This document shows, one piece after another, positions 17,049 through 26,152 of a stretch of 64,000 bases of DNA. Each line of letters starts with the position of its first letter. The first letter of the stretch is position 1. The notes beneath the pieces are model-generated. The model saw only the letters and a program-made list of their open reading frames with translations, ran no database searches and was not told the DNA's origin. This stretch comes from Ferruginibacter sp. (lineage in GTDB: Bacteria > Bacteroidota > Bacteroidia > Chitinophagales > Chitinophagaceae): assembly GCA_019638525.1 (NCBI GenBank), contig JAHBTO010000001.1, positions 496,001-560,000 on the forward strand. Direction: 5' to 3'. A program made the translations under genes and the position numbers.

Positions 17049-19520
17049 AAGTTTATTTTTAAAAGTAAGGTAATCTAAAAAATAAATAACCCTTACCGAC
17101 AAGCTGTTAAACTGGTTACCGCTAATGGTATTACCCAGATTGTTTGTATAATTTTTTTCAAACTCACGGCTAAAATCTTCACCAATATCTTTCCAAACAA
17201 TGCTAAAAAAGCTTCCCTGTGCAAACTGCCAGTTAAAAACCATATCTACACTTAAGTAATTATAATTTTGATTTACGTTTTGCGTAAAAGGGGTTGCAGG
17301 AGTTTGCAAGTCGCCATATTTATCCAGTTCATAAAACTGCACAGGCCTTACCTTGCTCCAGTAATGCCTTGCCCTTAAAGTAACACCCATACGGTTTGTA
17401 AAATTGTATTTAAAGTTGATGATGTTTTCTACACTGTTTACATTTCTTCTTGAAAAAATGATTGTGTCTCTACCGGCACCAATGTTGGCAGCCCAGCCTG
17501 ATTGGTTTTTGCTGCTAAATACATCAATAGAATTATCAATAGAGAACTTACTGCTAAAACGAATTTTTCCGGTGAAAGTATATTCAAAGTTTTTTCTTTT
17601 AAAAACCCCTCCTGTTCCGGCATATACACTACCGCTCCATGAAAATTTCTTGGCTGCATTACTCTCCCACCAAAGATTTACATTAAAGCGGCTCTTATCT
17701 TTAAATACTCTTCCATAATATCTTGGTTCATAAAAATCATTACGGTTAGGCCCGGCATTTATATTAGCACCCACCCACCAAAGCTTTTTTGTTTGTGCAT
17801 TAAAATTAAAATTGATACCGGCATTCTGGTACATCATTTCTTTACGTCGTAAAATATCAATAGGTGAAACTAACCTGCTGTAAAAGAAATTTGTATTTAT
17901 TGACATTTGATTAAACCAGCCAATTGGTTTTGTCCAGTTATAACCTGCCCATACACCCTGGTCCATGGTATTGTTATTGGTAAAATATCCAAAATCACTT
18001 TTATCATATTTATCATTATAAAGATCCTGCCATATATTAAATGTAAACCTGCCGCTTGATTTGGCAAAGTAAATGCTGTGTGCATACCCGGTTGTATTTT
18101 TACCGTTTTTACCAACCAGGTTACTAATGCTTACATTTCCACCTACATTCCATTTGTTCTTTTTATCATTAAGGTCAAACAAAGCCGAGGTTACGTTTGC
18201 ATCATAATCATTACCGCTGCGCCAAACATTTGTATTAACCAATGATATGCTGCTATTATATTTTAATGTTTGGTCAAGCACCAAAATATTGTAATTGGTT
18301 AATGGCATGTTTTCTACCTTTCGTGTTTGTTTAGTTACATCATCCTCAAAAATGGTGTATTGACTTTGTGTTACCGCATTAAGTACACCAATACCCAAAC
18401 CTTTTTGTGTACGGCCGCTTATTTTTGTAGCATTAAGTATTTTGGCTTGTGCCGGGTCTTTTTGTATGGTTTCGTTTGGCCCTGGCGAAAATCTTTTTTT
18501 AAACCGTGGTTCTACACCAATACGCCGGCTGTAAAATAAATTTCCTTTATTAAACAATTCTGTGCCTTCGGTAAAGAATGCACGGTTTTCATTAAATTTT
18601 TGTTCAAAAGGTGTAAGGTTTAGCACACGGTTATCAGATTGCACCTGTCCAAAATCGGGTATCAGTGTCATATCTAAAGTAAAAGCCTGGTTAATGCCAT
18701 ATTTCACATCCATACCACCATTAAACGTGTTAGTGTTTTTGTTAATGCCGGGTGCAGCCGTTCCATCATGGTTTAAATAAGTAGAAAAATAAGGTGAGAA
18801 CTGCAAACGCATAGGAGGTTTTAAATTTTGTAATCCTGTTAGTGTACCTTCCTGCGTTAAAAAACCATTTACAGTAGGGTCTATTGGTTGCCAAAATAAT
18901 TGCTGCCCGCTTTTTTGTCTTCTGCGAACAATATTTAACCCCCAATCCTGCACATTTTTTTTACCGAACCTGATGGCAGAATAAGGTAAAAACATCTCAA
19001 AACTCCAACCATCATCATTAATCTTCGACTTACTCTCCCATACAGCATTCCAGCTAAAGTCTTCGCTGTTGCCATTTAAATTAGGCGCCTGTTTTGCATC
19101 AAACTGTTCGCCTAACGGCGTAACAAAATATTCAAAGCCGTTAAGTTTATCCTGGTAGGTATCAAAAATCACCCCTAAAAAATCATTGTTACCAAAACCA
19201 TCACGGCCTACTAACTCGGCGGCAATGCTGTCTTTATTTTTTTCATGTAAGTAACCCCCTATATAAATTCCTGCATCATCATATAAAAAATATACTTCAG
19301 TGGCATTATCAGGGCTTTCCTGGATAAAAGGAACAGGCCTTAATGCAATAAATTTATCTGCTACCGGCGCTGATTTCCAGTCTGCTTCATTTAAAACCCC
19401 ATCTATTTTAATGGACGATTGTATTCTTTTAGCGGCAATCTTTTTTTTAGCCGTTTGGCTATAGGCAGTTGTGGCAAGCAATATGCATAAGCATAAAGCT
19501 TTTAGCTTAAAAATTTTCAT
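17031..19520 (-). CDS. DUF5916 outer-membrane protein with CBM9-like N-terminal domain
   Basis: An 829-residue exported protein: signal peptide to about residue 22, then a carbohydrate-binding family 9-like domain (IDGVLNEADWKSAPVADKF, later YDDAGIYIGGYLHEKN), then a long region of alternating short beta strands rich in aromatic residues and Asn, typical of an outer-membrane barrel (about 240-829). This is the DUF5916 layout, widespread in Bacteroidota with no settled function; uptake or sensing of a glycan or other large ligand is a guess. It is monocistronic, convergent with the DoxX-like gene. Confidence 0.88.
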   Translation of the reverse strand: MKIFKLKALCLCILLATTAYSQTAKKKIAAKRIQSSIKIDGVLNEADWKSAPVADKFIALRPVPFIQESPDNATEVYFLYDDAGIYIGGYLHEKNKDSIAAELVGRDGFGNNDFLGVIFDTYQDKLNGFEYFVTPLGEQFDAKQAPNLNGNSEDFSWNAVWESKSKINDDGWSFEMFLPYSAIRFGKKNVQDWGLNIVRRRQKSGQQLFWQPIDPTVNGFLTQEGTLTGLQNLKPPMRLQFSPYFSTYLNHDGTAAPGINKNTNTFNGGMDVKYGINQAFTLDMTLIPDFGQVQSDNRVLNLTPFEQKFNENRAFFTEGTELFNKGNLFYSRRIGVEPRFKKRFSPGPNETIQKDPAQAKILNATKISGRTQKGLGIGVLNAVTQSQYTIFEDDVTKQTRKVENMPLTNYNILVLDQTLKYNSSISLVNTNVWRSGNDYDANVTSALFDLNDKKNKWNVGGNVSISNLVGKNGKNTTGYAHSIYFAKSSGRFTFNIWQDLYNDKYDKSDFGYFTNNNTMDQGVWAGYNWTKPIGWFNQMSINTNFFYSRLVSPIDILRRKEMMYQNAGINFNFNAQTKKLWWVGANINAGPNRNDFYEPRYYGRVFKDKSRFNVNLWWESNAAKKFSWSGSVYAGTGGVFKRKNFEYTFTGKIRFSSKFSIDNSIDVFSSKNQSGWAANIGAGRDTIIFSRRNVNSVENIINFKYNFTNRMGVTLRARHYWSKVRPVQFYELDKYGDLQTPATPFTQNVNQNYNYLSVDMVFNWQFAQGSFFSIVWKDIGEDFSREFEKNYTNNLGNTISGNQFNSLSVRVIYFLDYLTFKNKLKKKNA

Positions 19521-19653
19521 GGCTATACTTTATTGGTTTGTTACGCATCATTCATGGCTTAATGATGCAGATACGAATTTAAACGTACTTACAGGCAAAA
19601 AAGTTACCGTTCATCAAACAAAAAAAGCTTTATGGTTTTATTAACAGGAAAGG

Positions 19654-20472
19654 CTAAATAAATAAATCGTTGTACAATTGTGCGCCCGGTACTACAGAAT
19701 ATTTTTCAAGATTAGTAATGCCTTCGGCAGCTAATACATCCTCATCAATAAATGTATTACCGGTGCATGCTGTTGATGGCTTTGATAAAATATAAAATGC
19801 AGCATCGGCTAAAATGTCTGCCGTGCGGCTCATTTTCATCAGCATTTCGCCACCTAATAAATTATTTACGGCAGCGGTAGCAATGGTAGTACGGGGCCAT
19901 AAAGCATTAGCAGCAATATTATATTTTTTTAGTTCGGCCGATAAGCCAAGAGCAATCATGCTCATATCATATTTGCTGATGGTGTAGGCAAGATGATTTT
20001 GAAACCATTTTAAATCCATATTAATGGGAGGAGAAAGGTTTAAAATATGTGCATTGGTTGCTTTTTTAAGAAAAGGTATGCAGGCCCGGCTCATCATAAA
20101 TGTGCCACGTACATTAATATCGTACATCAGGTCAAAACGCTTGGGTTCGGTTTGTTCGGTAGGTGTAAGGGTTATGGCCGATGCATTGTTTACCAGGATA
20201 TCAATACCGCCATATTTTTCAATGGTTTTATCAACAACATTTTGCACCTGTTCTTCAAAACGTATATCGCATTGAACCGCCAATGCCTGTCCTCCGGCAG
20301 CTTCAATTTCTGCAGCAGCAGAAAATATGGTGCCGCCCAGTTTGGGATTTTCTTCCACACTTTTTGATGCTATAACAATATTTGCGCCTTCTTTTGCCAA
20401 CCTTAAACCAATGGCTTTACCAATTCCTCTTGAAGCGCCTGTGATGATAACTGTTTTGTTTTTAAACTGCAT
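19654..20472 (-). CDS. Short-chain dehydrogenase/reductase (HSDL2-like)
   Basis: A 272-residue classical SDR: cofactor motif TGASRGIGKAIG near residue 11, NNAS near 93, catalytic Ser in NLSPP near 147, and YTISK as the YxxxK pair near 163. The insert with SKSVEENPKLGGTIFSAAAE and the NLSPP/WFQNHLAY stretches are like the HSDL2 subgroup, thought to act on lipid or fatty-acyl hydroxyls. It starts at ATG 20472 and is divergent from the TetR regulator; the 117-bp gap carries the regulator's operators, so it may be part of the same regulon. Confidence 0.9.
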   Translation of the reverse strand: MQFKNKTVIITGASRGIGKAIGLRLAKEGANIVIASKSVEENPKLGGTIFSAAAEIEAAGGQALAVQCDIRFEEQVQNVVDKTIEKYGGIDILVNNASAITLTPTEQTEPKRFDLMYDINVRGTFMMSRACIPFLKKATNAHILNLSPPINMDLKWFQNHLAYTISKYDMSMIALGLSAELKKYNIAANALWPRTTIATAAVNNLLGGEMLMKMSRTADILADAAFYILSKPSTACTGNTFIDEDVLAAEGITNLEKYSVVPGAQLYNDLFI

Positions 20473-20486
20473 GTGTACATTTTTTT

Positions 20487-20494
20487 CAAATCTA
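20487..20494 (-). promoter_or_regulatory. Predicted -7 element for the SDR gene
   Basis: On the minus strand TAGATTTG matches TAnnTTTG exactly, 14 bp upstream of the SDR ATG. No good TTTG lies at the expected distance, so this is a partial promoter call. Confidence 0.35.
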
Positions 20495-20528
20495 ATATAA
20501 AATATAACAGCCCGGTTATCAAAAAAAA

Positions 20529-20544
20529 TTAAACAAATGTTTGA
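20529..20544. promoter_or_regulatory. TetR operator, distal copy
   Basis: TTAAACA-AA-TGTTTGA is a 16-bp near-perfect palindrome. It covers the -33 element of the regulator promoter, and its centre lies 22 bp from the centre of the second copy. Confidence 0.65.
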
Positions 20545-20571
20545 TTAATATTAAACAGTTGTTTAACTTTG
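20540..20571 (+). promoter_or_regulatory. Promoter of the TetR-efflux operon
   Basis: TTTG (20540-20543), 20 nt, then TAACTTTG (20564-20571): a complete Bacteroidota housekeeping promoter. Both elements overlap the two inverted-repeat operators. Confidence 0.75.
20551..20566. promoter_or_regulatory. TetR operator, proximal copy
   Basis: TTAAACA-GT-TGTTTAA is a perfect 16-bp palindrome of the same design as the distal copy. Its right edge overlaps the -7 box by three bases. Binding here would block the polymerase. Confidence 0.72.
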
Positions 20572-20589
20572 CATTTCATTATTTTAATA

Positions 20590-21219
20590 ATGGAATTAAA
20601 CAGTAAACAGGTTAAGATTATAGAAACTGCCGAAAAACTCTTTGCCGACAGGGGTTACGATGGAACATCGGTAAGGAATATTGCAGAAGTAGCAGGCATT
20701 AATGTTGCCATGATTTCCTACTATTTTGGTTCAAAAGAAAAATTACTGGAAGCCTTGTTCAGCTACCGGGCCGAAGGCACTACGCAAAAACTGGTGAGTA
20801 TGCTTACCAATAAAGCGCTAAACCCTTTAGAAAAAGTGAACATGATGATTGAGTATTATATTGATAAATTTTACAACCAAACCAGTTTTCATAAAATAAT
20901 GAGCCGTGAGCAGGTGGCAAGCAGGCGCTCTGCCATAGCAGGATTAATACAAGGTTTTAAAAAACGCAACCAGCAATTGATAAAAGAAATTATACAGGAG
21001 GGGCAAAAAGCCGGCTACTTTACAAAAAATATCGACATCCCCATTTTAATGTCCACCTTAATTGGCAGCATATCGCATGCCGTAACCACCCAGCATTTTT
21101 ACAGGGAGATAAACAACCTGCAGGATATGCCCGAAGGCCAGTTTCAAAAAATGATGAAGAAGAAACTAAATGCACATTTCAAATTTATTTTTAAAGCAAT
21201 ACTTACCCATGAAGTATAA
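20590..21219 (+). CDS. TetR/AcrR family transcriptional regulator
   Basis: A 209-residue repressor-type protein. Residues about 7-50 form the TetR helix-turn-helix (AEKLFADRGYDGTSVRNIAE, then MISYYFGSKEKLLEAL); the rest is the all-helical ligand-binding domain. I start at ATG 20590 (MELNSKQ), which lies 18 bp after the -7 box. It is the first gene of an efflux operon and overlaps the next gene by 11 bp. Two matching palindromes on its own promoter point to autorepression relieved by an efflux substrate, not identified here. Confidence 0.93.
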   Translation: MELNSKQVKIIETAEKLFADRGYDGTSVRNIAEVAGINVAMISYYFGSKEKLLEALFSYRAEGTTQKLVSMLTNKALNPLEKVNMMIEYYIDKFYNQTSFHKIMSREQVASRRSAIAGLIQGFKKRNQQLIKEIIQEGQKAGYFTKNIDIPILMSTLIGSISHAVTTQHFYREINNLQDMPEGQFQKMMKKKLNAHFKFIFKAILTHEV

Positions 21220-22510
21220 AAGTATTTTATTTATTGCAACACTGTTTTGCTTTCAACTGTTGCATGCACAGGAAAGCCGCACCCTTACCTTACAAGAAGC
21301 TGTTACCCTTAGTTTAAAAAACAGCCACCAGTTAAAAACCAATGAAGCCAAAATACTGGAGGCCACCGCAAAAGTTAAAGAAGCAGAAGAAAAAAAATTG
21401 CCAGATGCAAGCATCAGCGGTTCTTACCTGTATTTACCGGTAAAGGCAAACATCAATTTAAAATCTGGCTCGGGAAATGGTGGTGGCCCTTCTATCAACC
21501 AGGCCATTTACGGTATTGCCAATGTTTCGCTTCCTATTTATAATGGCGGAAAAATTAATTATGGCATACAATCATCAAAATTTTTAGAACAGGCTGTAAA
21601 ATTAGACGCAGAAAATGACAAGGAAACGGTAACATTAAATATTATCAGTGCCTGCATAAACCTATATAAAGCTTACCAGGCCATTGAATTGGTGAAAGAA
21701 AACCTTCGCCAATCGCAGCAAAGAGTGAAGGATTTATCCAACATGGAAAAAAACGGTTTGCTTGCAAGAAATGATTTACTTAAAGCCGAACTGCAATCAT
21801 CTAACATTGAATTATCGTTATTGGATGCTGAAAGTAATTATAAGATTGCCTGTGTAAATATGAACATCATGATGGGCCTGCCCGAACAAACCGTTTTAAT
21901 ACCTGATAAAAGCGGTTTGGCATTGCCCACATCAGTTAAAAACCTTGAAGATTATGAACAAGATGCATTACAAAACAGGAAAGACATCGACGCTATTTCA
22001 TTCAGAAAAAAATCAGCAGATATAAATTTAAAATCCATTAAAGCCGATAAATACCCTTCACTTGCTTTAACAGGGGGTTATATTGCAGCCGATGTACCTA
22101 AGTTTCTTACCGTTTACAATGCAGTAAATATTGGCCTGGGTATAAAATACAATATTGCATCGCTATGGAAAAACAAGTCAAAAATACAACAGGCCGCAGC
22201 CAACATTACACAAATTACAGAAGCTGAAAATATGCTTACCGATAATATAAGATTGCAGGTAAACCAGGCTTACCAGGCTTATGTGGTTAGCACAATGAAA
22301 ATAAAAGTGTATGAAAAAGCCCAGCAACAGGCAACAGAAAATTACCGTATTGTTAAAAATAAATTTGATAATACACTGGCAACTACAACCGAGTTGTTAG
22401 ATGCAGATGTGGCTTTGCTGCAATCAAAATTAAGTGTTACCAATGCAAAGGCCGATTCTTTTGTAGCCTATAATAAATTATTACAGGTAACAGGAACTTT
22501 AAAATATTAA
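21209..22510 (+). CDS. TolC family outer-membrane efflux protein
   Basis: A 433-residue exported protein with a signal peptide ending LLHAQ and two outer-membrane efflux repeats made of long amphipathic helices (for example LTLQEAVTLSLKNSHQLKTN at the start of the first). It forms the outer-membrane channel of a tripartite pump. The start is ATG 21209, which overlaps the end of the TetR gene by 11 bp, implying translational coupling; longer in-frame starts upstream lack a signal peptide. Confidence 0.93.
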   Translation: MKYKSILFIATLFCFQLLHAQESRTLTLQEAVTLSLKNSHQLKTNEAKILEATAKVKEAEEKKLPDASISGSYLYLPVKANINLKSGSGNGGGPSINQAIYGIANVSLPIYNGGKINYGIQSSKFLEQAVKLDAENDKETVTLNIISACINLYKAYQAIELVKENLRQSQQRVKDLSNMEKNGLLARNDLLKAELQSSNIELSLLDAESNYKIACVNMNIMMGLPEQTVLIPDKSGLALPTSVKNLEDYEQDALQNRKDIDAISFRKKSADINLKSIKADKYPSLALTGGYIAADVPKFLTVYNAVNIGLGIKYNIASLWKNKSKIQQAAANITQITEAENMLTDNIRLQVNQAYQAYVVSTMKIKVYEKAQQQATENYRIVKNKFDNTLATTTELLDADVALLQSKLSVTNAKADSFVAYNKLLQVTGTLKY

Positions 22511-22531
22511 TAAAAAAACAAAAACAGGAAT

Positions 22532-23659
22532 ATGGACCAGGAAACAAACCAAAAAACATCTGCAGAAAAATCAGCCGTTGAGCCTGTAAAGAAAAAGAAC
22601 AGGTTTTTCATTATTGTACTGGTATTGCTGGTTATAGGCGGCAGTTGGTTTGGAATTAGCAAATACCTGCACAGCAAACATCATGAAGAAACAGATGATG
22701 CACAGGTAGAAGCCAACATTAGCCCGGTAATACCCCGTGTAGCAGGCTATGTAAAAGAAGTTCGGGTAAAAGATAACCAGTGGGTAAAAAAAGGCGATAC
22801 CCTTTTATTGCTTGATGAAAGAGATTTAGTTTTAAAAGTGCAACAGGCAGAAGCTGCACTGGCAACGGCCAAAAGTAATTTAGGAGCTGCTGAAGCTACC
22901 ACCAATGCTTCTAAAGCAAATATTGCAAGTACGCATGCAGGTGTATCAACCATTGATGCACAAATAGAGGCTGCTAAAATAAATTTACAAAGAGCCACAC
23001 AAGATTATGAGCGATATGCCAACCTTATAAAAGACCATTCGATAACACAACAGCAATTTGAAATGGCTACTGCAGCAAAACAAACTGCAGAAAAACAGGT
23101 GCAGATATTAGAGCAGCAAAAAAACCAGGTTAACCAGCAAACACATGCTGTTGCTTCGCAAAGCGAAGCCACTTCATCACAAATAAATGTAGCAGGTGCC
23201 ATTATTAAACAAAGGGAAGTAGAAGTGGCAGAAGCTAAACTTAATCTTTCTTATGCTGTAGTTACTGCACAGGAAAGCGGCCTTGTATCGAAAGTGAATG
23301 TGCAGGAAGGACAGTTTATCCAGGCAGGGCAATCATTGTTTAGTATTGTTATTAACCAGGATGTATGGGTGGTGGCAAATTTTAAAGAAACACAGTTTGA
23401 AAACATGAAAGTTGGCCAAAAGGTAATTGTACATGCCGATGCTTTCCCCAATCATTCTTTTGAAGCCACACTTTCTTCTTTTTCACCAGCAACAGGCTCT
23501 CGGTTTGCATTATTGCCTCCCGATAATTCGAGTGGCAACTTTGTAAAAGTGGTGCAACGGCTGCCTGTAAAAATTGAATTTAATAACAACACAGCCGATA
23601 GCCTGGTTAAAAGGTTGCGGCCAGGCATGAACGTTACAGTTGATGTACACATTAATTAA
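22532..23659 (+). CDS. HlyD/EmrA family periplasmic adaptor
   Basis: A 375-residue membrane fusion protein: cytoplasmic N-tail, one membrane helix (about 27-46), a split biotinyl-lipoyl domain (PRVAGYVKEVRVKDNQWVKK in the first half), a long coiled-coil hairpin (about 105-225, Ala/Gln-rich) and a beta-barrel domain (VVANFKETQFENMKVGQKV). It links the inner-membrane pump with the TolC-type channel. It lies 21 bp after the channel gene and 29 bp before the transporter. Confidence 0.94.
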   Translation: MDQETNQKTSAEKSAVEPVKKKNRFFIIVLVLLVIGGSWFGISKYLHSKHHEETDDAQVEANISPVIPRVAGYVKEVRVKDNQWVKKGDTLLLLDERDLVLKVQQAEAALATAKSNLGAAEATTNASKANIASTHAGVSTIDAQIEAAKINLQRATQDYERYANLIKDHSITQQQFEMATAAKQTAEKQVQILEQQKNQVNQQTHAVASQSEATSSQINVAGAIIKQREVEVAEAKLNLSYAVVTAQESGLVSKVNVQEGQFIQAGQSLFSIVINQDVWVVANFKETQFENMKVGQKVIVHADAFPNHSFEATLSSFSPATGSRFALLPPDNSSGNFVKVVQRLPVKIEFNNNTADSLVKRLRPGMNVTVDVHIN

Positions 23660-23688
23660 TTAGCAAACTACAGGATAACAATAACAGG

Positions 23689-25269
23689 ATGCAGCAGATG
23701 GATTCGTTAGTTGAATATGGAAGCAGGAGAGTGATTATTACAATTACCGCCATCTTTTGTGCTTTGCTTGAAATAGTGGATACAACCATTGTGAATGTTG
23801 CCCTCAACGACATGCGTGGTACATTGGGCGCCACTTTAAGCGAAGCAGGATGGATTATTACGGCTTATGCCATTGGCAATGTAATCATTGTTCCTATGAC
23901 GAGTTGGTTATCGCAACAGTTTGGCCGCCGAAATTATTTTGCAGCTTCTATCATCATATTCACCGTTTTTTCTTTTTTATGCGGCAATGCTACCGGTATT
24001 TGGGAACTGGTAATCTTCAGGTTTTTACAAGGTATTGGCGGTGGGGCTTTATTGGTTACATCGCAAACCATCATCACCGAAAGTTACCCACCCGAAAAAA
24101 GAGGTATGGCACAGGCAATTTACGGATTGGGAGTTATTATAGGGCCTACGCTTGGGCCGCCATTGGGTGGATATATTATTGATAATGCATCATGGCCATA
24201 CATCTTCTACATCAATATACCTATTGGTATTATAGCCACCTTGCTCACCTTACAATTTGTACGCAGTCCTAAATATGCTGAAAAAAGCAAAGGAATAGAT
24301 ATTGACTGGCTGGGTATAGGTTTACTGGCTATCGCCATTGGCTCGTTACAATATGTGTTGGAAAAGGGGCAGGATGATGATTGGTTTAGCAATAACACAA
24401 TACTTATATTATCGGTGGTAGCTGGCCTTGGTTTGTATTTTTTTGTATGGCGTGAACTGGTTTTTAGAAAACCCATTGTAGAGCTAAGGGTATTAAAAAA
24501 CGGGAACTTAAGAGTTGGTACTATTTTATCTTTTATCCTGGGCTTTGGCTTATATGGCAGCACATTTATTATCCCACTTTATGTTCAATCTATTTTAGGA
24601 TGGACAGCAATGCAGGCAGGTATGCTAATGATTCCATCTGCATTAACAACGGCTGTTATGATGCCCGTTATTGGAACTTTACTTCAAAAAGGAATACCTC
24701 ACCAATATATTGCAGCTACCGGTATGTTTTTGTTTGCCATATTTTGTTTTTGGGGATTTAAAATACTAACCCCCGATACAGGAGAAGGAGATTTTTTTTG
24801 GATGCTGATTGTAAGAGGTTTTGCCATGGGAATGTTATTTATTCCCGTTACAACACTTGCTCTTTCAACATTAAAAGGGCAGGAGATAGGGCAGGGTGCC
24901 GCTTTTACAGGAATGATGCGGCAACTTGGTGGTTCGTTTGGCATTGCCATCATCACTACATTTTTATCTCGCCAGCACATGGTACACCGCAGCGACCTGG
25001 TATCTAAATTACAGGTAAGCGACCCCGCAGTGCAACAGCGCCTGCATGGCATACAGCACGCTTTAATGAGCAAGGGTATGCCTGCAGATGCAGCATTAAA
25101 AGCAAGTTATGCAGGGCTGGATGGAATGATAACAAAACAAGTGGCAGTACTTTCGTATATGGATGTGTTTATGTATTTAAGCATTATGTTTTTACTGTGT
25201 GTACCATTTGTTATTATGGTAAGGGGCAACATTAAAAAGAAAGTAAACCTTGCCGAAGCCATGCATTAA
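23689..25269 (+). CDS. DHA2 family (EmrB/QacA-type) MFS drug transporter
   Basis: A 526-residue inner-membrane antiporter with 14 predicted helices, as usual for EmrB. The early ALLEIVDTTIVNVALNDM and the motif-C-like GLGVIIGPTLGPPLGGYII are characteristic of the DHA2 group. With the adaptor and TolC-type genes it forms a complete EmrAB-TolC-like tripartite pump for toxic hydrophobic compounds. It is the last gene of the operon, followed by a strong hairpin. Confidence 0.95.
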   Translation: MQQMDSLVEYGSRRVIITITAIFCALLEIVDTTIVNVALNDMRGTLGATLSEAGWIITAYAIGNVIIVPMTSWLSQQFGRRNYFAASIIIFTVFSFLCGNATGIWELVIFRFLQGIGGGALLVTSQTIITESYPPEKRGMAQAIYGLGVIIGPTLGPPLGGYIIDNASWPYIFYINIPIGIIATLLTLQFVRSPKYAEKSKGIDIDWLGIGLLAIAIGSLQYVLEKGQDDDWFSNNTILILSVVAGLGLYFFVWRELVFRKPIVELRVLKNGNLRVGTILSFILGFGLYGSTFIIPLYVQSILGWTAMQAGMLMIPSALTTAVMMPVIGTLLQKGIPHQYIAATGMFLFAIFCFWGFKILTPDTGEGDFFWMLIVRGFAMGMLFIPVTTLALSTLKGQEIGQGAAFTGMMRQLGGSFGIAIITTFLSRQHMVHRSDLVSKLQVSDPAVQQRLHGIQHALMSKGMPADAALKASYAGLDGMITKQVAVLSYMDVFMYLSIMFLLCVPFVIMVRGNIKKKVNLAEAMH

Positions 25270-25274
25270 TGTAT

Positions 25275-25303
25275 AAAAAAAAGTCCCCGGCATACCCGGG
25301 GAC
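25275..25303 (-). terminator. Strong, possibly bidirectional terminator between emrB-like and osmC-like genes
   Basis: GTCCCCGG and CCGGGGAC (within 25283-25303) form a GC-rich 8-bp stem with a 5-nt loop. The A-run at 25275-25282 becomes an eight-base U-run on the minus strand, so it mainly ends the OsmC transcript, and the hairpin may also stop the plus-strand efflux operon. Confidence 0.82.
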
Positions 25304-25326
25304 AAATCATTTCATACCTAAAATAA

Positions 25327-25737
25327 TTATCCCAACACAGCTTCGTGTGTGATATTAGTGTTTAGTAATTTTGAAATAGGACAATTTGTTTTTGCATCCA
25401 ACACAGCAGTTTCAAATTGTTCTTTACTAATGCCCGGTATTTTTGCATTTACCGTTAAATGCGATTCGGTAATAGCGCCATCGGCTAAAGTGATTTCGCA
25501 TTTTGTTTTTATTTCGTCGGGAGTAAACCCTGCTGCGCCTAAAACAAAACTTAATTTCATACTAAAACATCCGGCATGTGCTGCAGCCACCAATTCTTCG
25601 GGGTTGGTGCCAGCGCCTTCTTCAAAACGAGAACTATAAGAATATTGTGTGTTGTTTAAAATGGTGCTTTGTGTGGTTAAAATACCTTTTCCTTCTTTTC
25701 CGGTACCGTTCCAAACGGCTGTTGCATTACGTTTCAT
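25327..25737 (-). CDS. OsmC family peroxiredoxin
   Basis: A 136-residue OsmC/Ohr-type thiol peroxidase that reduces organic hydroperoxides. The two catalytic cysteines are in AAHAGCFSMKL (about 52) and TNCPISKLLN (about 120), and the usual N-terminal RNATAVWNGTGKEGKG is present. I start at ATG 25737 (MKRNAT); an in-frame ATG at 25755 would add six residues. It appears monocistronic, ended by the terminator at 25275-25303. Confidence 0.93.
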   Translation of the reverse strand: MKRNATAVWNGTGKEGKGILTTQSTILNNTQYSYSSRFEEGAGTNPEELVAAAHAGCFSMKLSFVLGAAGFTPDEIKTKCEITLADGAITESHLTVNAKIPGISKEQFETAVLDAKTNCPISKLLNTNITHEAVLG

Positions 25738-25794
25738 GTTTTTTATTTGCCCCAACTTATTTAATTGTTTAGGGACTTTTTTTATGGTTAATAT

Positions 25795-26151
25795 TTATTT
25801 TTTCAACTGTGTTTTATACGCCTCTTCATTAAAACCTATCAACAGGTTGCCTTTATATTCAATTACCGGCCTTTTAATAACACTGTTGTGCGCCATCATC
25901 ACATTTATTGCTTCCTGCTGATTAGTTATTTTTTTCTGTTCTTGCACCGGCAACTCCCGCCAGGTAGTACTTCGTTTGTTTAAAATTGTTGCCCAGCCTA
26001 ATTTACTGCCCCATTCCTGCAATTTTTTTTTGCTAATACCGTCTTTTTTATAATCATGAAAATAAAAATCAAACTTGTTTTTTTGCAACCATTGTATTGC
26101 TTTCCTGGTAGTATCGCAATTAGGTATTCCGTATAAAATTATATCTGCCAT
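25795..26151 (-). CDS. ArsC/Spx/YffB family thioredoxin-fold protein
   Basis: A 118-residue protein with the arsenate-reductase-like fold: YGIPNCDTTRKAIQWL at the N-terminus with a single active-site Cys, then FHDYKKDGISKKKL and the late KRPVIEYKGNLLIGF, as in the YffB/Spx subgroup. It lacks the CxxC of Spx and the arsenic-resistance neighbours, so a glutathione- or thiol-dependent reductase of unknown substrate is more likely than an arsenate reductase. Its start lies next to the end of the aldo/keto reductase gene. Confidence 0.88.
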   Translation of the reverse strand: MADIILYGIPNCDTTRKAIQWLQKNKFDFYFHDYKKDGISKKKLQEWGSKLGWATILNKRSTTWRELPVQEQKKITNQQEAINVMMAHNSVIKRPVIEYKGNLLIGFNEEAYKTQLKK

Positions 26152-26152
26152 A

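Noticed and set aside
20541..20554. FNR-like TTGAT-TAAT-ATTAA in the TetR promoter
   Set aside because: One mismatch, and it falls across the two palindromic TetR operators that explain the sequence better.
25795..26151. Arsenate reductase with arsenic-resistance role
   Set aside because: The protein resembles the YffB/Spx subgroup and there is no arsenic-resistance gene nearby.
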